NCBI GenBank assembly: GCA_013399115.1
Contig: VXAA01007203.1
Location: 1 to 64,000, forward strand
DNA length: 64,000 nt
Source: Anseranas semipalmata
Lineage: Eukaryota; Chordata; Aves; Anseriformes; Anseranatidae
Direction: 5' to 3'
Part shown: in pieces, positions 49,473 through 63,178 of the stretch
How positions within the stretch are numbered: position 1 is the first letter of the stretch
Layout: the number at the start of each line of letters is the position of its first letter
Translations under genes and position numbers: made by a program
The notes under the pieces: model-generated
Databases searched by the model: none
What the model was told of the DNA's origin: nothing
What the model saw: only the letters and a program-made list of their open reading frames with translations

Positions 49473-51370
49473 AATGCTACTAACTTAGACTTTTTAATCA
49501 ATTGAGCCAGTCTGTATTGGTTATGTATTTTTCTGCCTGAATAACTGTGGCTTGAATATCTTAGCATCTGAGCTGTCCTTGCATATTATTTTATCCCTCA
49601 TAAGGTTCATCTGACAGAGTAGAACTCAACCTTTACAACTGAGAGATCAGATGGAAATAAAAAAAAGAATGACTGTAACAATATTCAAAGGAGAAATAAT
49701 TTCCCTTGTGCATCAAATTCATCAGTTTGGGTTGAATTTATAAAATAACTTTTCTCATGACTAACAAAAAGCTTGTGATCGTTTCTTTTGCTCTTCCTTC
49801 ACAGCCAATTGGGAGCTGAAGAGAAACAGAGTGAAAGAAGGTATTTTCTGAAGCTTAATGGAATCTTACAGGAGGATTAACAATGATTTGAAAAGTAGGC
49901 AGCTCCGAAGCAGGGGTTTTCTGAAGTGTGCTTCTAGTATTCTATAGAAAATGTATGTGAATTTGCTGGCCAGGCACAAAGAGTCAGTAATTAACACTGA
50001 CCACAGAATAAAGTTCAAAGAGAAAAGAAAATTCCAAAGATGAAGCGTAATTCTTGTTTACTTATTTACACCTATGCATAAAAACAGAATGAGATTTCAC
50101 GTTTTAATGTACTAAGAGTTCCCTTTATAGTAACTGTGTTATTTTTTGTTTACATTCTTTTCTACTTTTCAGCACCCCATTTTAAGGAAACAAATAAACC
50201 AGAGAGCCAGTGAAGTAACATGAACTGGCATACCCTACCCATATAATGCACATACTTGCATAACTTGCATATTTACAGTGGGCTGGTCCCAGGGCCCTGG
50301 TAGTCACTGGAAAAAAAATGTTCTCACTGACTTCAGTAGATTTCATCCCAGCTTGCTCAGATAGTTGTTTATAATACCATAGTCCAGCAGAACTGGTTCA
50401 GAGAGCAATCTGGTCTTCAGCTTGGTCTCAAGTGTTGTGGTGGCAAAGTCAATTGGTCTGACTGGGACATCCCTGCAGCATAATATGACCATGCTGCAGA
50501 AAGGTGGCTTTAGCCTCCACATGCTGCCATGCCTGGGAATCAAGCCCTGTTGACTCAGTCTGCTGGATCCCACTCCAGACCCATCTGGTGTACATTCAGC
50601 TCAGCAACGTAGTTGTTGCTCTCTTGGATGATGAGTGTCCTGTGAAGTCAGTGCAGAACTCTTCCAAAAGGTCCCTTGTATAGGACTGGTAAAATAGATT
50701 ATGTTGAAATACACTATGTCCATTCCCTTCCTTAAGCCCTTGGTTAAATCTCCAGCAGATATGTATTGTTGATTTGTCTGCATCTTCTAGCAAAAAGAGA
50801 TCTGCTCTGTCCTCAGCTACCCATAACTCATCTGCCTTTTGCCCTCCTCCCCTGCCATCTTGCCTGTTGTCATCCAGGCTGTGATAATGCAGGTCCCACC
50901 TTCCTCTGACACCTCCATCAAACAAGTTCGCTTCACATCTCTGCTCTGCCTTCAGCAGAGCTTGTGTACACATTTTCCAAAAGGGAAGGTACTGACTCCT
51001 TTCTCTTCCCAGATATTTGGCTTGCACAAACCAATCTTTTGTTTTCTTTGTATAATCTCACCTTCATATTGCCCTTTTACACCATCCCATACACCTGAAT
51101 AAGTGAGGGTTGACACTTGCTGTTTATATGTTCTCCTTGCACCCCAATATCCAAAGGTATCATAATCATTTATAAAGATAAATTGGGATACCCTTAGAAA
51201 CTGGAATCTCTCACCTTACATCACAGAAACAAATCGAAGGAAAGGCAAAATAAAGTGAAGTTACACTGTAGATAACTCAGAAATTCAGTACCCTCATTGA
51301 TCATTGTATCTGTTTTCTGCATTTACACTCAATGCTATTTCCTTTTGCCTTTCTTCAGGAGATATTTACG

Positions 51371-51372
51371 TG

Positions 51373-51407
<35 letters not shown>
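51371..51407. repeat. (TA)n(TG)n compound microsatellite
   Basis: TGTATATATATATG followed by about 11 TG units. Confidence 0.95.
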
Positions 51408-52400
51408 AAGTATATGGACTATAAATAAACATAAATTACCTCCACCATGTATAGATAGGGAGGTTATGATGATGCCAAGCTGTCATCAGAGACCAAGTAA
51501 GACAGAAGGAGCCCACAAAATTCTGTTTGTTCATCTTTCTCACAGGCATCCATCCATGCCACAGTCAGCAGGAGCCCCACACCTCTGGTGTGTGATAATT
51601 AGAAATGTCAGGCAGCAAATTCCTTCTGCATCAAAATCAGACAGCAAGCTGAAGGGGGTGGGCTGTGTCTTTTGGGGGGGTTGGAGGCTTCCTTGACTTT
51701 AATACCTATGCAGGTGGCAGCTGCTGTTCTTTCTCCCCCTTGCAGGTATCACTTCCATCACCCCCAGTGATCTGTTATTGTCACTCCTGAAAGTGCCTTT
51801 GAAAACCAGAGGAAGAAAAAAGAACTTACTTATGGTGGATGAGGATAAATTGGTACCCATCCACAATTTTTGTCCAGTATCTCTTGGAGCCTGAAAGGAA
51901 CTGGCCACTGATGCCTGGGGGTGTAAAACCTCATGACGAGGTTATCCCAGAATGAGGATACCAGCAGGGAGGGGAGAAGTGTATCTTGGCTAGCTCTGTT
52001 ACGCAAACTGTGACTGTGCTGTGGGAGGATTAGTCAGAGCTGCTTCCAGGTGACAGATCTCAGAAGAATTCGTTCACACTTGCAGGTATGATGCACGGGA
52101 GCCTTGGAACTGGAAGGATCTGTATTTTTCAGACATAAGTACTGTGTATTACTCACTAACATGTATTATGATCCCTGGGTACTCTACGCCAGTCTTGTGC
52201 AGAAGGGAGAACAGTCATCCCCGGGGTGGAAAACTTGCATTCACCCCCCTTGTGTGCTTTCAGTGAAGTTTGACGTCTGCCTGAAACTCTCAGAAGGGCG
52301 TTTTGCTTCAACAGCAAGCAAGATTGAAGAAACATTTCCTCTCCCCCTATCCAATAGGTCTTAGTTCTGACAAAATAAAGTTAGGTGTTGCTTTTTTATG

Positions 52401-52422
52401 TATATATATATATATATATATA
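52401..52422. repeat. (TA)11 microsatellite
   Basis: Pure TA dinucleotides bordered by ATG and CGTA. Confidence 0.94.
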
Positions 52423-52500
52423 CGTATTTGAAAGTGTGCAGTTTTGTTTGAAACCAAGGAAAACACTTTTCTGTAGAGTGCTTGCTTGAAACAATCAATT

Positions 52501-52582
52501 AAAAAAATAAAATAAAATAAAATAAAATAAAATAAAATAAAATAAAAAATAATAATAATAATAGTAATAATAATAATAATAA
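52501..52582. repeat. (AAAAT)n then (AAT)n compound microsatellite
   Basis: Pentanucleotide AAAAT units to about 52546 switch to AAT trinucleotides with one AGT interruption to 52582. It lies 80 bp after the TA array. Confidence 0.95.
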
Positions 52583-55500
52583 ACAGGAAAGGGAATAAAG
52601 ACCATGCTTATTGAGTTTCTTCAGTAAGCTGTCTTGGTTCAGACTTCAGGCTTAGAGTTAAAGCAGAGACTGGATCTTCACTCAGGTCTTTTAAATGCTG
52701 GCAGAGTGCCTATCCCATGCTGGAGTAAAGCTCTTCCCTATCTTAACACTGACATTGTTCTTTTTTTGCAAGATATGTTTACAGCAAGTGTAGATGGAGA
52801 CCACATTTTGTAGCTGTGTGTGCCACCCAGCAGGTTATAAAGCCTATTCATTGCTATCTTCACTTCAGTGAATATTTACATGTTCCTATGCAGAACACAA
52901 CAGCATCAACAGGCAGAAGCCTTGCAGTGTCCTCTGTGAAGCACTTTTCTTCTTGAGAGACAGGTTTCCTTCATGAACAGAGGGGAGTTTAACCAACAGC
53001 ATGGTTCACCAAGGAGTTATTGTCTATGAGGGCAGTTGCAGAGGGTTTCTTCCAGATACAAAACAGTGATTAAACACAACTCCATTAAAATATTTAGCCA
53101 ATAGCATTAGAGAGACATGTAACAAATTTGTTATTGCTGTGGCAACCCAGGGAGACTCGACACCGTGGGGAGGCAGAAGGAAAACTTCAACCAGCCTTTG
53201 TTTCCTTCCCCAAGCCAATAGGAACCCAGCAAATATATTTACAGCATTAAGAGTGGTACCAAGGCTATTACTCCTTGCTAGCCACTTCAGTGTTGAGATT
53301 AGCACAGAGAATTTGCCAGTCACAGCAGGGGTGGCACAGAGGACCTTGTTTGTGCTTAGAAAGCTGCAGAATTTCTTTGCTGAGTTGAATGAACTTTAGA
53401 AAGAGACTGAGGAGGTAAAAGGATAAACAGAGTGCATATAAATAGATGTCTCTATCTGCATATTGATTATCTTTGGGTAGAATCCATCACTATCTTCCAA
53501 CACCTTTTTTTCAGTGGGAAACACTGCATCCTTTAGGCCAAAATGTTCTTTGTGAACTTAATGATTGCCTGTTTCAGCAAAGAAGAGAATTTCTTTGCTC
53601 CAAGCTGTCCTCCTTTCCGCTCCCCCAGCATCTTCTCCACACTCTCCTGGGCTGTGTTTCTGCTTGACCCAGAGCTGAAATTAAGTTCTCAAATCTCAAC
53701 AGCTTTGGGGGGACAAAACAAACAAACAAATGTAAAGAACAAATGTAGAGAATCAACAGGAGAAACTGTCTCTTAAAGAGACAATTTCTTGGTGACTAGT
53801 TGATAGATAGAAGCATGAGATTTGCTTACACAGTGGTAAAATACCAGCCATCAGTTCATCAATCACATCTTGCCCCTGGGAAAGCCACAAGTCCTGTGGC
53901 TACTGTATCCCCAGATGCCACATCTCCTGGATCCAAACCAATGGGCCATCGGTCTTCGTCCCCTGCCAAAAGTGGTTGCTGACTGGGATCTCACGAAAAG
54001 TGTCTTTGTTACCAGACCATTTGTGATCCTTGGCAAGTTTCTTCTTCCAGCTTAGGTTCTGTGAGGTGGATGGGCTCTTTCACCATCAAACTGATTTGTG
54101 AGATAAAAAAAAAAAAAAACATTAATGGCTGTGGGAGTTTCAGGCACACTCATAATGAGCCTCATGACTCTCTAGATAGATTTGCAAACACCAGAACATA
54201 TTTCACAACCACCCAAACTTCAATTTCCAAACTAGGTGAAGTTTAATGCAGTTCCAACCTGTCTTTTATTTCTTTAATCAAAATGAGACATATAAAAAAT
54301 AATTCACCACTAATAACCTCAAATTTTGACAGAACTACTTCAATGAAAGCCTGAGTAAAAGCAGATAAAAGCTTTTAGGGCTTGGTCCAATATTGGATGG
54401 GATCACATCATCCATCAATGTAATGTATCCCTTTGGGATGGTGCATGATTCATTATTTGCAATTTGATAGTATTCAATAGTTCCTAATGAGACCAGGGTT
54501 GAATAGAGAGATTTCCCAGGTCTGGCCAGCACACTGGGTTGCAATCAATTAATATATTTTATAAAGTATCAAAAAAGTTTGGGATAAAATATCCAAGTTT
54601 GCAGGGTCTTTGGTCAACATTGATAATTGGCAGCCAGGAGAGTGCAGAGGAAACACATCTATTTTAAGACAACATTTGATAACAGTAAGGGTCACATTTT
54701 GGTAGCTGCAGCTCTCACAGTTAAGACTCAGTGACACATTTTCCATATTCTTACTGTTAATAGCAATGAGGTGCTTTTTCATTGCTTATTTATATACAAT
54801 TCTAACAGCTGAGAAATACAGGGAGAGACTCTCCTTTCAATGATGCACTGCAAGTGCTATGATTTGAGATCTCTCTCAAACCCTCCAGTAAGGCCCAGTT
54901 TTACATACATGGTGTTTGATCTGAAGGTTCTAAGGTTCTGAATAGCTTCACCTGATAAAATATTATCCAAATACTAAGGATGGACTGTGTGCTGGGTATG
55001 AGGGAGTATATAGAACCTTCAGCACATTTCCAATTGTCTTGTGTAATCCTGGAGATGCTGCAAAGTGTTGTGGAAAGAGGTGGAGACTGGTAGGAAACTG
55101 ATGGTGTGTGAAGGATAAGACTGATTGTATATAGTCTGGCAAGATTTAAATTAGACCAATAAATACATTGCAGCCTTGCAGCATCTTCTTCAGTGGTTGC
55201 AAGTGTTTCAGGGATGGTGCTGATTTACTGTGCATTTTGGAGACCTCACGCACACTGCTGAGACATACAAAATACCGGAGGAAGAATCTCAGAAGTGTTT
55301 GAGGGATTGAAGTGTCTGAATTTCCATTAACCAGGAGAAAAATGGGAAATGCAAACCCCAGTGGTAGCTTTCCAATCTCAGTAAGTGCAAATCTCTCATT
55401 GTTTTACAAACTAGTGACATTAAATCAGTAATTTCATCTCCCTGAAGTACCACCCAACACTGCACAGGACACATGGGAAAGTTGTGTCCATGGGACACAA

Positions 55501-56919
55501 GGAAATGTGGAAGGACAAGGGAGGAGAGGGCATTTGTTAGAGCTGGATTTTTATTGACAAGCTTTTTCAAAGGACTCATGACTTTCTCTTTCATTTCTTT
55601 TCATAAAGTTCCCTGTCTGGCCTTGTCACCCTACAGCTCAAAAATATGAATAATAGTAAACAAAGCACTCTGCCCTTTGCCCTAGGAATTACATTGATTC
55701 TCAGCTGGAGATGTTTCCTGTTTAAAATCTCAGAGCTCTAGGAATCCCTGTGAGAAGAGCAGAAGTAAGAGGATCAGGAGATGTCGCCTGTAGTCAATAG
55801 CAGTGCTGTGGGCAGCTGACACTTCCTGGTCAAGGTGTTCAACATGAAAAAGAAAAGATGGGAAATGATATAGCCCATGAAAAATGCCTGACTGGTGGTT
55901 AAGCAGGGGTCACTGTTGAAACAAGGTCTTTTATTTATTACCCCCATCTCCTTCCATCTATATCTATTACTTGACAGTCAATGGCTACATCTGTATTTTT
56001 CTGTGAGGGGACATTTTCTGGCACTGATGTTGCCAGGCACAGAACAAGCCGCTTCCATACTATTGCCCTCTTACCCTTCAAAACGAGGTGGCCACTTTCA
56101 AACTGTGATTGAGTTTGGTCCCTGGCCCAGGGTGAGTCCCCACCCGTGCTTGCTGAGGAGTGAGCTAGTTGGCCCAGGAGGATGCTAGCAATCCAGTGGA
56201 CAAAAAAATCAAGTTTCAGCCTCCAGCAACATTTCCTGACACTTTTTAATTTACTGTTGTAGACAAAGCCAGCGTGAAACAGGTCATGGTTTAGCAGCAG
56301 TTCTGTTTGTAAAGGCCAAGCAGATGATTACTGGTATGAAATGTGTTGCAAACATTAAAGTGTGCATCATGCATTACAAACACTTTGAGAGGAGGTTTTT
56401 CAGATGGTTCTAAGAGACCTGCCAATTTGCATATTAGTTAACCATTTATTCAGCTGTCAGCAGTGACATATCAACCCTTTAAAATTGCTAAAAGAGACAG
56501 CATAGTTCCTTCTTTGCACTGCTAAATGGGTTGCAAAGGCTCCATTGTGTGCTCTTAAGTCTTTTAACATTTTCATCACATTGGCCTTGCACAAAGCATT
56601 TATGGGAAAGCTAAAGTCCTGTCCCACCAAGCCAGCACACCAGCCGCCAGCTCAGCCCAGTTGTCTACCTACTGTGCATCCTTTTGCTAAAAAATCTCCA
56701 TAGCTTTATCTAAAGCCCAATGAGAAATTGGGGTCAGCTGAGGCAGGTTATCTGGATATTTGGCACAAACTGTAGGGACACTGCAGTAGCCATTCATTTC
56801 ATGAAGGTGTATGGAGCCGGATTTCAGAGGAACCCTGGTGAAAGGGAGGAGAAAGCTGTCTTCACTGGTAGAAGAGATTGCACAAGGCCTTGAATTCAGT
56901 GAGGTGAGATTAAGAAGTA

Positions 56920-57229
56920 ATCTACAAGTATGTCTATAAATAACTGAACAATGTGTCTATAAATAACTGAAGGGAGGATGCAGAGAGGATGAAGCCAGGC
57001 TCTTGCCAGTGGTGCCCAGTGCCAGGACAAAAAGTGATGGGCACAAACTGGACCACAAGATGTTCTATCTGAACACCAGGAAGCACTTCTGTGCTGTATG
57101 GGTGATAGAGCACTGGCACAGGTTACCCACAGAGGTTGTGGAATCTCCCTCCTTGGAGATCTTCATCTTAGTTTGGACCAGATGACCTCCAGAGGTCCCT
57201 TCCAACCTTAACCATTCTGTGATTCTGTG
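56920..57229 (+). mobile_element. CR1 LINE 3' fragment, plus strand
   Basis: CR1 blocks in order: CTACAAGTATCTGAAGGGAG-like start (interrupted by a duplication), GGAGCCAGGCTCTT-like sequence near 56990, GTGGTGCCCAGTGCCAGGAC, GGGCACAAACTGGACCACA, GAACACCAGGAAGCACTTC, CAGATGACCTCCAGAGGTCC and a tail of two ATTCTGTG units. It contains a perfect 18-bp repeat (56931-56948 and 56954-56971, period 23). It is of another CR1 subfamily than the copies at 13112 and 33583, judging by the CCTCCAGAGGTCCCTTCCAA end. Confidence 0.94.
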
Positions 57230-58884
57230 AAGATATTGAAATATGATGCAGCAAGAAAAGGGAAGAATAGATATTCATTGGAAAGATCTCCATACTCAGC
57301 ATCATCCAGAAAGGGAGGAGTAGAGGGAAAATAACTCCAGGACGACTATGGGGTGCAAGTCCCAGGTATCTCAGCCACCAAACTGGCACAGTCAAGTCTC
57401 TTAGCCAAACAGCCAGCTGAACAGTTCCATGTTGCCAACCCAAAGTGGTCACAAAGCCCTACTGTTTGGTTTGCCCACTGTGGCATGGCTTGAGGCATGC
57501 CGTAGGAGCTCTTTACCCTGCAGCCAATAGGCAGTCCAGCAGTACAAACCATCTTCAAAGGCAGGGCTAGGGGTATGAGTTTTCAGATTCAACCTTATGT
57601 TTCCCTGTCAGAAGTGAGCAGGGATAAAATTAGAAATAGCTTTGTTTGGTTCATTAGCTATGTCTCTGGGTCTCTAGTGGTAAGGAACATTCCTCACTAA
57701 TGAGCAAGAGGAGGGGCAGAGATATAAGCAGGACATTTTTTCCCATATTCTGTCTGCAATGTTCTCCGCTGGCATTCACAAAGGTGGCACCTGAGTGTCT
57801 TGCAAGTATTAATGAATCTCCTCACGTCTCTTGGTTATATTTACTATGCATGACTTATTAAATACAATCCAGGCCATGGGAATCTAAGAGGAATTCAAAG
57901 ACCCATTTGTACTGTGGCACAGTCACTTCTGTTCTATTCAGTCCTCTTGGGCACAGTTGGAGACATGAGAATTACCCATTTAAGTGTAATAAAATCAAAC
58001 CCATGTAAGCTATTACTTGCTATTAAAGCTTTATGCAATGTGCAGTAAGGAAGAAAGTAAGGTTCCTGTTCTTTTCTTTTCAACCTACGATAAAGACATG
58101 TATGAAGTACTTTGAATAGTTCCAGTGAAAATTCTGAGGAAATTAGGTCATGAGGAGTTCTCTGGAGGATGGCAAAAGGCTTCTTATGCAAGCTGGAATT
58201 TCCCACTTGCTTCCTGGTAAACATTGAGTTATTTCCCATCTGGTTGACACTTAGTGTGGGACGATTTCTGTTGCATAGCTAGGCACACCTCAGTCTCTCA
58301 TTCACCCTGATGGTGAGGATATTTGCAAAGAACAAAACCAGGACGATTCACAAAAGAGAAAGAAAGCCCAGAGGAATTTGTTCACCTCGCTCAGCTCTCA
58401 TCATGGGAGAGCCTGCAGTGGGAGGTGATGTGGTGTGAGCCTCTGAAGCCTTCTCCCATTTACCACTTTGGCCATGCTCCCCAGGTGGGATCTTTGTCTC
58501 TCACCCCAACTTCTCACCTTTCTGCACCCTTCACTTTTCCTCCCAAAGAAAGCCCTTCCAAAAAGACTTATTTTTCATCTTGTTGACTCCTTACAACCCC
58601 TTCTAACTCTGGCTGTTCCCAGGCGTTGCTCCACACAGCTCCCACCCAGTGATGGTGAAGCCAGCCCATCGCCACCATCAGCTCAGGGGTGACTGATTTA
58701 CTTAAACAAGGCAGCCCACAGGTCTTACCTCCGTTCTGCATTGCAGCTGTGGGCTTAGGTAACAGAGTCTGGATGCTGAAAGAGCGCCTGAGGCACAAAT
58801 GCATCACTCTGTCTCTGCATGAGCTTCAGTACCCTTCCCAGCCCCATGTCCTACTTCTCAGGTCACAGCTCACTTGTGGAATGA

Positions 58885-58980
58885 CTCATCCCAAAGAATG
58901 TAGGCTCATTGAGGAAGGGACCAGCTCTACCTCCATTAGCAGTGACCACAACACGTTACCTTACCTGGGGCACTAAGGTC
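58885..58980 (+). repeat. Possible L2-like 3' end relic
   Basis: AGAATGTAGGCTCATTGAGG followed by AAGGGACCAGCTCT resembles the conserved 'AGAATGTAAGCTCC-TGAGGGCAGGGAC' block near L2 3' ends. A CTGGGGCACT block follows. Only one block is convincing, so the call is tentative. Confidence 0.4.
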
Positions 58981-59259
58981 TGCTTTCAAACAAGTGATAC
59001 GGATGAGCCATTTGAGCTTTGAGAATATGTGATGCTTTTGGTTTTCTAAGGAAATTTCAAAAATAATTTTGTTTTCACATTCAGGAGTCAAACCAAAAAG
59101 CTTAACTAAAACTAAGTCTTGGCTGGGCCAGTGTGTAGCATTCAACCCTTTCACTATGGAAAACTCACGTATTCTTCTCAGGTATATTTTTTTCAATGAA
59201 AGAAAAAGTAACTTTAAAGTGGAATCAATTCTTAGGGAACGAATCAATTTTTCAGGTTT

Positions 59260-59308
59260 GTTTTCTTTTTTTTTTTTTTTTTTTGCTTTTTTTTTTTTTG
59301 CTTTTTTT
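59260..59308. repeat. T-rich homopolymer tract
   Basis: Three T-runs separated by GC. The lysine-rich frame at 58936-59421 on the minus strand is produced by it. Confidence 0.93.
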
Positions 59309-60249
59309 GGAAAAGAATCTGACTTTCCCTGACCAATTAAGCAGGAGGAAGAGCTTTTCATGACATTTTTATACTGCTGAAGAAGCCATTGTTGTTCTAA
59401 TGTGTTCTGAACTTTCTTCACAATGAAGATAATTATAAATATATGTACTGTTATAAATAAGCATATAGGGATCTGTATTTTTCTAAATCTGTGTATATGT
59501 TCCTTACATTATATCCTAGATAAAGCTGGCATGGTGGCGTAATACATATAATGGGATGAGTTAAATGTCAGCACAGAGTGGGCGAATCTGGTGTTATTCC
59601 AAACATTCTAGCAGGGTAGAAAATTTCAAAAATTCACCGATGAATATAAAAGCAAGTTGCTTCAAATAGTGTTTTCTCCTTTTTAGGAAGTTCTGTTCCT
59701 GAAGACTTTGACGTTTCAAAGTAAAGGAAATTCACAGGTATTCTCCATTTCCCCTATTAATTTCTTGCAAGGAACTGCCAGTTTTAGAAACATTTTACAC
59801 ATCCTTTCTGGAAGTCTCCTCGTTGGATTCCACAAACACTCTTGCCAAGAAATAGCATCATTGCTTTCAATGAAGTTTCAAGGAATTCCAAAGAGATCTA
59901 ATCTAGCACAACAGTGAATCAGTCCAGGAGTGCCAGCTCTGGGTCTTCAGTCTTCCCAGTCTTTAGAGTTTTTATGCTCAGATCTAAGTATCTTCATTTG
60001 CTGGACTTTTTCTCTTGCAGGTGACTTGGGCTTTGCATTTTCTAGCTCCCTCTAAATCACAAAGACCTTTACAAGAAAAGGGGCTTCTTTGGCGTAACTT
60101 GTAGGATTAAGGGAGATGACTGCGTGCCACAGCTCAAACAGCATTTCCACCAAAAGACATTGCTTACTTCTGCTCTTGGTAACACAGAGATCAGACTGTG
60201 CCGTGGCACTCAGGAGAAAGCAAGAAGAAAAGGTCAAGGAGGCTAATTT

Positions 60250-60277
60250 GTAATTAAAGGGATGTAATTAAAGGGAT
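60250..60277. repeat. Perfect 14-bp tandem duplication
   Basis: GTAATTAAAGGGAT occurs twice, end to end. Confidence 0.93.
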
Positions 60278-63178
60278 GAGTCATTCCACAAGTGAGCTGT
60301 GAACCTTAGCTCATCTCTTATCTATGCACACACACTGATGTCTGCTAGAAGCAAAGGGATGGAGACTTGCTTCATTTCAATGTTAAACATCTGTCTGGAG
60401 CTTCATCGGCTTGCTAGAAAAACAGACCCTTTAGACTTCACAGCCGACAAAGAGGCCTTGCAGACCATCCCTGCAAACCAGTTCTACCTGTAGTCATTCT
60501 TTCTTCTCAGTGTAATCACTTCTTTGTGTCACATTTCTTCTAAGAGTCATTTACCCAAAAGCAAAGGAGTTTTCCTGAGAAGGGCACATCTGGGAACCTG
60601 TTGGGAGAGGTGCACTGGAAGTTCTCAGTGCAGCAAGGAAGCCATTGCAACACAGGGAAAGAGCAAAGCAACAATGAGGAGCTGGGAGGAAGATCACAGC
60701 CCTAGGGACATAAAGATATCATCAAGTGAGAGAGAAAAGATTTAAACTCTCCAAAGTTTGGCTAGCAATGAGAAGGAAGAGATGAAACCATTTGCCAGAA
60801 ACAAGAAAAAAATCTTCTGAGGACCACTGCAGCCTTCTCTCCTCTCAGACATGCTGCTGTGACTAATCCAGAACTGGATTTGGGTAAAGCAACCAAAAAT
60901 CTTTTTGCTAAAAAGACCATTTTCTGACATCTGGTGCAACCTGAGATTCTCAAGGACAGCTGAGACTCCTTCAGGAGACTGGCGCAAGCCCTGGATCCAT
61001 GGGAAACCTGGGCCCCTCTACAGCAGATGCTGGAGTCCTGGTGGGATACACCAGCACATCTCAGCTGCTTCAGATGTCTCCATCTTAGTTGGTGTCAAAG
61101 CGTCCATTATGATCAGCAGAAACCTGCACAACAGCATCAACTTTGTGAGCCTTTGGACAGGACAAAGTTATTTGCTTTAGGATGAGAAGAAAACCTTCCT
61201 CAATTTCACTGGTAAGCCCAAGAGATGACTTCACAGGAGGCACACACATCTACGCAGATGAATTCCTCTTAATGTTACCTTTTTCGTTTTTTTTCTTTCA
61301 AGTCAATGTTTGAATGTCAAGCAAGAGGAACAAGGTGAAACCAATACTTATCTCACGGGACGAAGAATCTTCCCCAGTTGTTCAGCAAACAAAGCCTGGA
61401 CTAGAAATGTCCCCTCTGGCAAATACTTCTTGGGAGCTGAAGTCATCAAGAGGTGTCAGGAAGCTAGAATGAAGCACAGCTGCCACTGCAGGATATGATC
61501 TAGCAAATTAAACCAGCTGGCTCTGTGGCTGCAATGATGTGCCCAGCCCCCAGAGGACCTGGGTGACAAGAGATTATAGGTTGCACAGAGAGCTCCCTAT
61601 GGTGACATATTCAGAGGACAGCAGAAATGAAGTTGACAGGCTCTGGCAAATCTCAAGAGCTTTGAGAACATGTGGACCTCCTCACACCTTGAAAGAAAAT
61701 CTACTTTCATCTCTGCTTTAAACTAGTGATACTAAACCACGAAATGAAGTGATTTCTGGGTGGATGCACATTCTATTCTGTCACCAAAAGCTGGATGGAG
61801 AGGTAGAAATAGCAACCTTGTAAGCCCTTGACACAAAATCCACAAGAGTGATTCTGTTTATGGACATAGTATATTTTGTTCATAGGACAAATGAAAGCTT
61901 GCCCCAGGTCTGCAAAGCATGGCCAGTCCTGCTAGACACTTGGTTATTTGAAGTTTCACAGCCTTTCTGTGTTCATCATCTAGATCCTGATGGCCTGAGA
62001 AGGAGCTCCTTTCCTTCCAGGAGTGGCTACTTCAGGTGTCTGGTTGGACACAATATGGAAATCTAGGAGGAGGAGATGATATCTGCCGGCAAGGCACATT
62101 TGCAGTCACTGTTTCTTGAACACATCAGAAGAAGCTTGTCTGCTGTTGATGCCAGCAAGTAGAACAACTCCTGTAACACAGATTAGGCTTTTCTCTCTCA
62201 GTCTAATGCCATTCTCTTCAAGCCCATTCAAAAAGTATCAACTATCTGGTTGTTATATCATCCTTTGCTGTAAAGCTTTGTTTCCTTCAGTTTGTCCTGG
62301 AGCTTATGAAGACAAATGACAAGCAAAGGCAGATTGATGTGGCTGAGCAAGTTCTCCAAAGCTAATATCATCCAACAAAATTTTGGCTGGCTCATCTAAT
62401 TAGAAAGGAAAGAGATACTTCTACTAATGGCAATATACACACATGCCTATATATAAACATATATATATGTCTGTGAAAGGAAGCAGCTCTTATTTCTAAT
62501 TAACTGCCTGACTCTCCTGGCTGTGCTCCAGGTTGAACTGACAGATGGTGACAAGCCACTCTGCTCCATCCTCCCTACATTAACATCCTAACCAGAAGCA
62601 AATGCTTCCTCCATTCAATACAGAATTGCCTGAAACCCATGGCCAGCACTTCTACTGTGTTTTTCATTGAGTCATGAATATGTGAATTTTGGTTCATTAA
62701 TGCACAGGTTGTTGAAGGTCTCCAGTGCAATTAATTCCTCAAATGGCAGCCGATTTCTCTGTTAAAGCTAAACTGGGACTTACTTGTGATGGAAGCTTAT
62801 GAAAAGCAGTATGAAAGGAAAACTGAAAAGCAAAGTCCCCAGTGAGCATAACCTCACCTTCACCCTAAGCTCCCTGAGCAGAGGACAAGAAGTTCTTTCT
62901 CTCTCACTATTAGCTCCTTGTTTGTTCATCTCAGAGTAATCAGTGATTACTCCCCTTACACCCAATGGGTCAGCATGGAGATGCTTCCTGATTCAGTCCT
63001 GGATCACAGTCAACAGGACAGTTGACATTGACTCCAGAATCAAATCACATCTCTTACCTTGAAAACAATGAATGCAAAAGCTAGAGTACAAACACCTTCT
63101 GTTCTGCTCACTTACTATCCTGCTGAATATGCAGGAAAACTGCAAGGCTTTGATTCAAAGCAGCAGCTGTGGACCATT

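Larger units (their letters stand above)
46573..56919. other. Unique noncoding sequence, microsatellite-rich
   Basis: About 10 kb with no recognised exon. It holds GAAA, TG, TA, AAAAT/AAT and A-run arrays. The minus frame 50596-51027 (143 codons) has no domain and is overlapped by others. A possible regulatory block lies at 56330-56660. Confidence 0.55.
57230..63178. other. Unique noncoding sequence
   Basis: About 5.9 kb with no recognised exon. Contains a T-rich tract (59260-59308), a 14-bp duplication (60250-60277), a possible LINE-2-like 3' relic (58885-58980) and a possible conserved noncoding block (62640-62790). Confidence 0.55.

Noticed and set aside
50596..51027. 143-codon minus-strand frame
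   Set aside because: No recognisable domain and overlapping frames on the other strand. It could be tested by conservation, but nothing supports coding now.
58936..59421. 161-codon lysine-rich minus-strand frame
   Set aside because: The lysine-rich part is the translation of the T-rich tract at 59260-59308.
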